From JAYEMH01 sp034717985 [NCBI: Candidatus Ratteibacteria bacterium] (GTDB lineage Bacteria; CAZDME01; JAYEMH01): a stretch of 49,955 nucleotides of DNA. The stretch is from contig JAYEMH010000007.1 of the NCBI GenBank assembly GCA_034717985.1, positions 1 to 49,955 of the forward strand, read 5' to 3'. How positions within the stretch are numbered: position 1 is the first letter of the stretch; each line of letters starts with the position of its first letter. A program made the position numbers and the translations under genes. The notes below the pieces were generated by a model. The model worked only from the letters and a program-made list of their open reading frames with translations, had not been told where the DNA came from and did no database searches. Of this stretch, positions 35,211 through 42,800 are shown in pieces.

Positions 35211-35891
35211 ATGCCAAGGATAGCAAGGGTTGTAATTCCAGGATACCCGCATCACATCACACAGCGAGGCAATTATAAACAGAAAACTTTTTCAGATGAT
35301 GTCGATTATGAACAATATTTGAAATGGTTGTCAAAATATTGTGTTGACTATAAGCTGTCTATTTTAGCGTATTGCCTTATGCTAAATCATGTACATTTGA
35401 TAGCGATTCCACACAAAGAAGATTCTTTAGCAAGAACATTCAATACATGTCATATGCGATATTCTCAATACTATAATACGAAGCAGAATCAGAAAGGGCA
35501 TCTTTGGCAGGGGAGGTTTTACTCATGTGTCTTAGATGAATATCATCTTTATGAAGCTATAAGATATGTTGAGAATAATCCGGTAAGGGCTAAGATAGCA
35601 AAGAAAGCAGAAAAGTGGAAATGGTCCAGCGCAAAGGCACATTTAAATAAAGGGAAAAGCATTTTAGAGTTAGAAAAAGCAGGCGATTATATAGCTGTAT
35701 CTGATTGGAAGCAGTATCTGGTGGAGAGAGAAGATGAAGCTGTAATAGATAAAATAAAATCTAATACATTAACCGGAAGGCCCTCAGGGAAAGATTTATT
35801 TGTGGGAAAAATAGAGAAAATGTTTGGTAAAAGGCTGAGGCCCTTACCAGAAGGAAGGCCTAGGAAAAGGAAAACTAGTCGCTGTCCCTAG
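35211..35891 (+). CDS. REP-associated tyrosine transposase (RAYT, Y1/IS200-like HUH)
   Basis: Single-strand DNA transposase of the Y1_Tnp superfamily, 226 residues. Seen: the start MPRIARVVIPGYPHHITQRGN, the HUH motif HVHLIAIP near residues 59-66, GHLWQGRFYS and the helix YVENNPVRAKIAKKAEKWKWSS. The candidate catalytic Tyr is in the YNTKQNQKGHL stretch. The C-terminal tail is basic (RPRKRKTSRCP) and its last codons are encoded by the right inverted repeat. The element looks intact: 18-bp perfect inverted repeats, internal promoter, and no stop or frameshift. It lies between the nitronate monooxygenase gene and the first tRNA-Arg fragment. Confidence 0.88.
   Translation: MPRIARVVIPGYPHHITQRGNYKQKTFSDDVDYEQYLKWLSKYCVDYKLSILAYCLMLNHVHLIAIPHKEDSLARTFNTCHMRYSQYYNTKQNQKGHLWQGRFYSCVLDEYHLYEAIRYVENNPVRAKIAKKAEKWKWSSAKAHLNKGKSILELEKAGDYIAVSDWKQYLVEREDEAVIDKIKSNTLTGRPSGKDLFVGKIEKMFGKRLRPLPEGRPRKRKTSRCP
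35870..35887 (-). repeat. Right terminal inverted repeat of the RAYT element
   Basis: GAAAACTAGTCGCTGTCC pairs exactly with 35154-35171. It covers the last codons of the transposase gene, so the stop TAG is formed just outside it. Confidence 0.8.
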
Positions 35892-35920
35892 TTTCTAGTT
35901 TACACATTATACAAAGTGCT

Positions 35921-35964
35921 GCCCCAATAGCTCAGCCCGGATAGAGCACAGGTTTCCTAAACCT
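35921..35964 (+). pseudogene. Truncated tRNA-Arg(CCT), 5' half, copy 1 (att site of segment A)
   Basis: The 44 bases match the intact tRNA at 48605 from its first base through the anticodon arm (GCCCCAATAGCTCAGCCCGG, then ATAGAGCACAGGTTTCCTAAACCT). Downstream sequence is unrelated to the tRNA 3' half and instead matches the left end seen after copy 2. The promoter found before copies 2 and 3 is absent; the RAYT right repeat lies 34 nt upstream and its insertion may have removed it. Confidence 0.9.
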
Positions 35965-36022
35965 AAATCTACCAATTCTCATTTCATCTTAATTGTCGTT
36001 TATCTTCCTATATTTCAAACAG

Positions 36023-36100
36023 TTCTGACAGGTTTTCATTCGCACCAATTATTACCAATTTATGCCAATTTGTCACCGCCATGGACACTATTTGGGCACC
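36023..36100 (+). repeat. Segment A left-end repeat with phased CCAATT words
   Basis: A 78-bp block shared with 45443-45520 at 73 of 78 positions. It contains CCAATT at 36045, 36055 and 36065, spaced exactly 10 bp, and the direct repeat GGACAC/GGGCACC at 36083-36100. Such phased words beside a recombination site suggest integrase arm sites or another protein-binding array. Confidence 0.7.
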
Positions 36101-36144
36101 ATTTTAATGCTGATTTCGGCTTGGAATTATTTGGAATATTTGTC

Positions 36145-36174
36145 TTGACGTCATATTAAAGGAAGCGCAATAAT
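36145..36174 (+). promoter_or_regulatory. Possible promoter of the segment A operon
   Basis: TTGACG (36145-36150), 18-nt spacer, AATAAT (36169-36174). Start of transcription would fall at or just before the ATG at 36183, so the first mRNA may be leaderless. The only purine-rich ribosome-like word (AAAGGAAG) lies about 16 nt before the ATG. Confidence 0.4.
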
Positions 36175-36182
36175 ATATATCT

Positions 36183-37748
36183 ATGAAAACTCTGCTTAAG
36201 TTTATTGTCTTAATTGAAATAATCGTCTTTTTCCCGCCTTTTGTTCTTGCCAATATATCAGGGGAGCAGGATGTCACGGTAACCTATTACCACGTTGAAG
36301 GCAATACCGGCAATTCCTTTTATCCGGAAAATAAAGTTACCTATCTTTATGAAGGTCAAGTCGATTTCACCCGTTCCTTTCTCAGTAAAGAGTTGTTCGG
36401 CTCAATGTCCTATCGGGTAACAGATGATCGGTTAGTGGATCTCCAGGATGTGAGTTTGGAGGAGTTTTTTATTGGATTAAGAAAGGATTCTTTTGAATTC
36501 TTGGCCGGAGATTTTTACAGCAGTTTTTCCGGCTATTCCGTGGACAACGCTTTAAAGGGACTCAGGTTAAATTTAGGGGAAGACGACTTAGCCCATTTTA
36601 AATTAGCGGCCGGGGTTGATACCTCAAGGTGGGAAAATTTATGGGAAACCCGCTGTGATGACTCTGACACCCGGAAATACGTTTGGGGATTCCAGTTAGG
36701 TAATAGTTTTTTTGATAAGGACCTCAAGTTAAATCTTAATTACGGAGGTTCTTTAGATGACAAGGCCTTTTTAAGTTCAGGCAGTCCGCAGGTGTTGGTT
36801 GATGTGGTAAGTCTGGATACCGCTTACCGGATTAATGATGTCTTGAGTTCTTCTTTTGAATTTGCCCATAGTTTTACCGATGCAGATAAGAACTTAGATG
36901 AAGTAAAGACAAAAAACGATTATGCCGGTAAGGCCGTCCTTGATTTAAACACCCGGAATTATTCTTTACTTTCTCTCTATTCCAGAATCGGTTCTAATTT
37001 TAATTCCACCAGTGGATTTACCGCCGCTGATTTAGAAACCATTTCTTTTGATGGTGCCTGGTATGCCCACAGGAACGTCAAGTTAACGCATTATCTGCAT
37101 TTAGACCGGGATAATTTAAGCGATCATCTCTACGTCACCACCCGCCAAATTAATCCGGGAGTAATCCTGGGGCTTTCTCTTCCCCGGGAGGTTAATTGTG
37201 ATATCGGATTTGATTCCAGAAAGAGGTATTCAACGGATAAATATACCAATGATGAGACACAAGCTTATTCGGTGAACCTGGGAAAAAATTTCCAGGTTTT
37301 CTACGGCAATATAGGGTATACCAGGACCGTAGTTAAAGATAAGGTTGACCTGGCCCAGGAGAGAGATGTTGATACTATCACTTTGGGGTTAGACGGGGAC
37401 TTTACCATAAGAGAGGTAATTTTTAGCTGGAATATCGCCGAGGATATAAATCACGAGGATTATAAAGAGGCCGGGAAGGCGGATTTATTTTTAACTCATT
37501 CTTTAGGGATGAGGGCGGATTTTCCTTCTGCTTTATCGATTGAAGCCAGGGTAAATCTCTCTGATAGTGATTACTATTCAAATTCCCTGGATAACAATAC
37601 CGCCAATTATGTATTTTCCATCTCCCGCTGTATAAAGGACAATTTGACCTTTAGTGTGAATTACGACTATAAGGATTATGCCTATCCTGACGGTGATGAC
37701 AACTATTCCGAAACGGTGATGACCGCAAAGGCAGCTGTTCGGTTTTAA
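36183..37748 (+). CDS. Predicted outer-membrane beta-barrel protein
   Basis: A 521-residue exported protein: signal peptide residues 1-24 (MKTLLKFIVLIEIIVFFPPFVLA) and a mature part made of alternating hydrophobic/polar strands, with repeated short segments such as ELFGSMSYRVTD, FKLAAGVDTSRW, LSFSVNYDYKDY-like ends and a C-terminal strand TVMTAKAAVRF ending in Phe, the usual barrel-assembly signal. No family is recognised; the pattern resembles TIGR-type porin or BBP7/TIGR03016-like barrels without specific motifs. It is the first gene of a four-gene same-strand cluster in segment A and may anchor the secreted partners encoded downstream. Confidence 0.65.
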   Translation: MKTLLKFIVLIEIIVFFPPFVLANISGEQDVTVTYYHVEGNTGNSFYPENKVTYLYEGQVDFTRSFLSKELFGSMSYRVTDDRLVDLQDVSLEEFFIGLRKDSFEFLAGDFYSSFSGYSVDNALKGLRLNLGEDDLAHFKLAAGVDTSRWENLWETRCDDSDTRKYVWGFQLGNSFFDKDLKLNLNYGGSLDDKAFLSSGSPQVLVDVVSLDTAYRINDVLSSSFEFAHSFTDADKNLDEVKTKNDYAGKAVLDLNTRNYSLLSLYSRIGSNFNSTSGFTAADLETISFDGAWYAHRNVKLTHYLHLDRDNLSDHLYVTTRQINPGVILGLSLPREVNCDIGFDSRKRYSTDKYTNDETQAYSVNLGKNFQVFYGNIGYTRTVVKDKVDLAQERDVDTITLGLDGDFTIREVIFSWNIAEDINHEDYKEAGKADLFLTHSLGMRADFPSALSIEARVNLSDSDYYSNSLDNNTANYVFSISRCIKDNLTFSVNYDYKDYAYPDGDDNYSETVMTAKAAVRF

Positions 37749-37758
37749 GGGGGAATTA

Positions 37759-39453
37759 ATGATTAAGAAATTATTATTGGTGTTTTTAGCCATTTTTTTT
37801 ATTACGCCGTCTCTTTATGCGCAGAACACAGTCAGAATTAACGGCGAGACGGTAGAAGAAAACAGCGCTTTGAGTATTTTTAAAGATGAACTCACCGGGG
37901 GTAAAATCAGTTTTTTGTTTAAAACAGGGGAAGACATTGAAGGGGTGGAGATTTCTCTGGATAAAGGAAGAATCTGGCGGGAGATGAATGCCGCTGAAGG
38001 CGGTTTTTTGTATCAATACCGGCCTTTGTCTGATAAAGATTTATTCCTCTCGTTTCTTTTTAAAAACAAGGAAGGCACACTTAGGGCCTATAACACCTTT
38101 ATAAAGATTGCTTACCAGAAGAAGAGGCCGGAGGAGGCAATCTTAGCTCTTTTAGAAAAAATGGAGCGTTTTTATGAACAGGAGAATAAACAGCGATTTA
38201 TGCGTCTTTTTTCTTCTAAGTTTCCTAGCCGGATAAAATTCGAGCAGTCAATCCAGAATGATTTTTATAATTACAATAATATACGGCTTGACCGCCGGGT
38301 GGAGAGAAAGATTTTTTCTTCTGATTCAAAATCGGCCATCTGGGATGTCTATGTTGAAAGGAAATGTAATACCCGGACGGGCTCAAGCAAAGACGCTTCC
38401 GCCGTTATTGGCATGCGGATAGCCAACGAAAGCGGAAGCTGGAAAATCACCGGATTCAATAATAATACGGTTTTTGGCTCGTCTTTGTTAGCGGCTGAAG
38501 CGGATTTAACTGTTTCAAGTTCTGATATAAGTTTATCCGGGCCGACTGTTACAGTAACGGTACATAACAACGGGGATGCCATTGCCCGTAATGTCAAGGT
38601 AACCTTTTATCATAAATCCGGCGGGACCTGGGTTAAAGACGGCAACAAAACTATTTCTGTCATCAGGGAGAATTCTCGCGGGACCACCAGGTATAATTTT
38701 TCCTCTCTTTGCGGCATATATGACGTTAAAGTTGTTGTTGACCCGGCGAACGCTATTTCTGAAAGCAACGAAACCAATAACGAAGCGGAAAAAAGCATTA
38801 CTTTTTCACCCGAATTAACTATCGCCAGTTCAGATATAACTAATTCCGGGACCACGGTTAGTGCAGTCGTTCATAATAACGGAAGTGTTATCGCCCGCAG
38901 TGTCAAAGTGCAATTTTATCATAAATCCGGCGGAAGCTGGATTTCAGACGGGTATAACACTATTTCCAGCATCGGCGCTCAGTCCCAGGAAACTACCAGT
39001 TATAATTTTTCATCTCTTTCCGGGACATGTGATATCAAAATTGTCATTGACCCGAATAATACCATTCCTGAGACCAATGAGGACAATAACGAGGCAGAAA
39101 AGAGTATAACCTTTTCATCCACTCCTTTTCTTCCGGATTTAGCCATTTCCAGCTCTGATATCACTAAAACCGCCACCTATACCGTATCAGCGGTAGTGCA
39201 TAATAACGGCAGTGCTTCGGCAAGTAGTATTAAGGTAAAGTTTTATTATAAAGTTGGGGTGAACTGGGTCGCTCATGGTTCTGAAGAAACCATCGCTAGT
39301 ATCGCCGCCGGGGCTCAGGGAACGGCGACGCATGATTTTTCCTCTTTGGGCCCGGGGGCTCAAAATTTTAAGGTGGTAGTTGATCCGAGTAATGCAATTT
39401 CAGAAACAGACGAGACTAACAATGAAAGCACAAAAACACTTACTCTGGGCTAA
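37759..39453 (+). CDS. Secreted protein with NTF2-like and three CARDB domains
   Basis: A 564-residue protein with signal peptide 1-21 (...FITPSLYA). Residues about 25-110 form a beta-rich domain (GGKISFLFKTGEDIEGVEISLDKG, bacterial Ig-like). Residues about 116-225 look NTF2-like (LLEKMERFYEQENKQRFMRLFS...). Then three CARDB adhesion units with a period of about 104 residues start near 247, 351 and 459; each has DLxISSSDI, VHNNG, VKFYHKSGG and the ending VVDPxNAISExxETNNE. It starts 10 nt after the barrel gene. CARDB modules are surface-adhesion or scaffolding folds; a ligand cannot be named. Confidence 0.78.
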   Translation: MIKKLLLVFLAIFFITPSLYAQNTVRINGETVEENSALSIFKDELTGGKISFLFKTGEDIEGVEISLDKGRIWREMNAAEGGFLYQYRPLSDKDLFLSFLFKNKEGTLRAYNTFIKIAYQKKRPEEAILALLEKMERFYEQENKQRFMRLFSSKFPSRIKFEQSIQNDFYNYNNIRLDRRVERKIFSSDSKSAIWDVYVERKCNTRTGSSKDASAVIGMRIANESGSWKITGFNNNTVFGSSLLAAEADLTVSSSDISLSGPTVTVTVHNNGDAIARNVKVTFYHKSGGTWVKDGNKTISVIRENSRGTTRYNFSSLCGIYDVKVVVDPANAISESNETNNEAEKSITFSPELTIASSDITNSGTTVSAVVHNNGSVIARSVKVQFYHKSGGSWISDGYNTISSIGAQSQETTSYNFSSLSGTCDIKIVIDPNNTIPETNEDNNEAEKSITFSSTPFLPDLAISSSDITKTATYTVSAVVHNNGSASASSIKVKFYYKVGVNWVAHGSEETIASIAAGAQGTATHDFSSLGPGAQNFKVVVDPSNAISETDETNNESTKTLTLG

Positions 39454-39871
39454 ATTAGCCCTTATCGGCTGGACATTTCTTTTGCTTGCCATGGCGCCTC
39501 CGGTGGTGACAGAAAAAGCAGCGTTAAAGGATATGGTTAAAGATCGCTTGCAGGAAATGGAAGTTGTCTATGCTTCCAGGGATTTTGAAGGATTTATAGC
39601 TCTTTTGGATAAAGATTTTGAACCTTTGGGAAATTTCAAGAATAGCCTGCAGGAAGAATTTTTAAATAGAAAATCATTGGAGCTAAAATTTATTGTGGAT
39701 AATATTTTGAAAGAAAAAGAAAAGATTTTAGTTAAACTCCACTGGTTTAAAAAATATACTGACCCTTCCGGAAAGTTCCTTAAGGTTAAAGGCGAATCGC
39801 AATTTGTGTTTTTCCGGGATTCTGAAGGACTAAAACTTCTCTCCATAAGAGGCGACAACCCGTTTTTTTAA
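39422..39871 (+). CDS. Small exported NTF2-like protein
   Basis: A 149-residue protein starting at ATG 39422, inside the end of the CARDB gene (32-nt overlap in another frame). Residues 8-30 are a signal or anchor (LLWAKLALIGWTFLLLAMAPP). The rest (MVKDRLQEMEVVYASRDFEGFIALLDKDF...FFRDSEGLKLLSIRGD) resembles the NTF2-like domain in the preceding protein in the order of its helix and strand segments. Probably a duplicated domain that became a separate gene. An in-frame alternative start at 39380 would lie in the CARDB coding sequence and lacks a signal. Confidence 0.65.
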   Translation: MKAQKHLLWAKLALIGWTFLLLAMAPPVVTEKAALKDMVKDRLQEMEVVYASRDFEGFIALLDKDFEPLGNFKNSLQEEFLNRKSLELKFIVDNILKEKEKILVKLHWFKKYTDPSGKFLKVKGESQFVFFRDSEGLKLLSIRGDNPFF

Positions 39872-39888
39872 ATTAAGAAAGGGTTATA

Positions 39889-42800
39889 ATGTTGTCTAAA
39901 AAAGCTCTTCGCAATAATTCACTCCTTTTCTTTACCATCCTCTTTATAGCGATATCGCTTCACAGTGAATGCCGGGCTGAAGAAGCGGCTAATTCTGGAA
40001 TTGTTCGTTTTATTGAAGGGCAAATCAACACCTCTGAAGGAACAAATCACAGCCGCTTATCTACCGATTTTATCGGCGGTATTTTAACGGGTTTAACAAC
40101 GCCGGCAATTAATGGACTTATGGAAAGCCTGAGCACACAGCCGGCTGCTACTCAGTCCTCAACTATTGAGCCGACTGCTTATACGGTTCAATATCCCGGG
40201 GTTTCTACCGGAGATTTGTCACAGGTAGTTATAGTAGGTGATGGTCCTCCTCCACAACCGGTAAATTCTCAACCCCAAGTGATGGTAGTTAATTCTATTC
40301 AGGAATTACCTCCCGGGACAATTGTCGTTCCTTATTCGCCTCCAAGTGTTAGTCAGGAGATAACAATGAGCCAGAGTCAAAGCAGTGTTCCCAGTCTGCC
40401 GATGGCTGAGGCGCAATTAGGCATCGGGTTAGGGCTTGATACCTTTTTTGTTCCGCCCAGAAGCCCCAACAGCCGGTTTGAAGCGGATATGAAGTTGACC
40501 TGGTCTTTTACCGAGGAAGAGCTTAACCAGTACAACACCCGTTTTAAAATGGGCGGTCTTACCCAGAGGCTTATTCCTATCGGCGCCGTAAGGTTGGAGA
40601 CAGATAGATCCCGGTTCGTGCGCGAAATCGGTTTCCACTGTGATATCGGCGTTGATTTAAAATGGAATGCTAATTGGCATAATAATGTCGCCGGGATTAA
40701 TCTTACTGATTTAGCCATGGAAATTAATGATGAAGATAGAGAAGGGCTGGGAGGGGGAGATGTTGACCATAGCGATTCTGTGAATCTGACGGATGTGCCG
40801 GGGATGGTTACCAGTTTAGTCGAAAAAGTGAGTGCTAAGTTAGCGGCGGGAGCGGCTGGCGGCGCGGCAAAAGAAGCAGGGGATACCTTAGCCGGGGAAA
40901 TATTTGATAAAATGGAGATTGGCGTTCTGGTAACCCAGATAACATCCGACCGGTATGTTACGATAACCTTTGATATTACCGCCGAGGATATGAGAGGTAA
41001 TGCGGTAAGTATTAACCTGGAGGAGGAGAATCCGATAAGATTTGACAGCGAGGGGGTGGACCATATTCTTTACGCCCGCATTCCGGATGGATGCCCGCCG
41101 CTTAAAAAAGTTACTTTAAGGGTGGTAGATGCGGTCTATCGTTATAATGAATCGGCCAATATTGAATTTGGTATAAGCGCTGAATATATTCCGGTTGAAG
41201 TTAGGACCGGTAAACTTACACAGGGAATAGGAGAATATTTCGCTAACGAGCATAACGCTCAAGTTCGGGATGAAGACAAGCCCAGCTTGACGGTTATAGG
41301 CGAGTCGTTAATTTATATCCCCTTTCATGGATTTGTTCAGGATAGCGCGGCTAACCCGTCTTTTGGCTTAGAGGGGGTAACAGTAAATATTTTTGCCAGG
41401 GATAATTCTTTCCATAAAACAGAATATACCCATCCAGACGGGCATTTTTACGGCGATTTCTATATTGCTTCGGCAGCCGGTACAGCGCCTCATTTTATTA
41501 CTGTTTCCAAGGAGGGATATGCGCCTAACTACACGGTTGATTTTATAAATGACCAGGAAGGTTTTATTATAAGTATGCTTAGACCGGCTCAAGATTATCT
41601 ATTTGTGTCCGGACAGGTACTGGATATGCAAAACAAACCGATACCGGGGGCTGAGGTTCATGTCTGCGGTGAGATGGATGTTTGGGCGGTGACAAACGCT
41701 CAGGGTAGATTCAGTTTTGACGTGGTTCGAGGGGGAAGCATTACTATTTCGGCAGGTAAAACGGGCTATCATTTTCCTTTGGTAACTAAAAGCACCGCTT
41801 GTTCTGAAGAAAGGATAAACGTTGATTTAAAGGCGAATATTCAGCCGCCACCGGGATATATAAAATTATTATTTGAAGCAGAGAGTCAATCTTTGCCGCC
41901 GATGATTAACATAAAACGCCCCGGCAGCGCCGCATTTTCCGTTGACTTGGCAAGCGATAGGACGCTAACTATTGGAGCTCTTAGCGCCCGGGAATTTTTA
42001 ACTTTGGGAGCCTTTGGTTATAACCTTAATCCTTCCCAGATCGAAGCGCAATTTTCCGACGACAAACTGGGTGAGGAAAAAGAGTTTAATATCACCGCTA
42101 CGCCTGTATGGGCAAAATCTATTGCTCTTTCTCCTCCTTCGGTATCTATTGAAACCGGCGGAATAAATTTTGATGATAAAAGGACAGAAGAACAAGCTGA
42201 ACTTATAGCCGTGGTAGAATATGCCCGGGGACAAACGAAAAAATCAGGGGTGCCGGTTAGGTTTGAAATGGTGGAAAGAGAAGGGAATGCAGCCGTTAAA
42301 TTTTCCCGGGAAGGATTAATGCCCGGATGCGGTTATGGAATGACTGATGATAACGGAGAGGTAAAAATAGGTGTTTTGGCCTATAATACCCTGGGCAATG
42401 TTAAGATAAAAGCCGTCGCCCTTGATAAGTCTCTTGTAACCGGTTTAGAAGAGGATGAGCTATCAAGTAATGCCATAAATGTGACAATTATTCCTTCAAC
42501 GCGCATTACCCAGACAGCAAAACCGACCGCTTCGGTAACCGCTATGGCCAACAAGAAGTGGCTTTCGGGTGCCGGTGTCCGAATAGAAAAAGGAGGAGAA
42601 ATACTTTTCCAGTTTTCAGCCGCGCCGGGGCAGACCGGGGCGCCGCCTCTTTATGCTTCCGGAATACTGAACGGTTTTAAACTAAGTTTTTCTAAAGATA
42701 ACGGGCCCTGGCAGGATGAGATGTATGAGACTACTCCCTGGGCGACAGCCAGGAGAACATTTTCCGAAAAAGGTGATTATAAAGTTGGTTTTCAGGTAAG

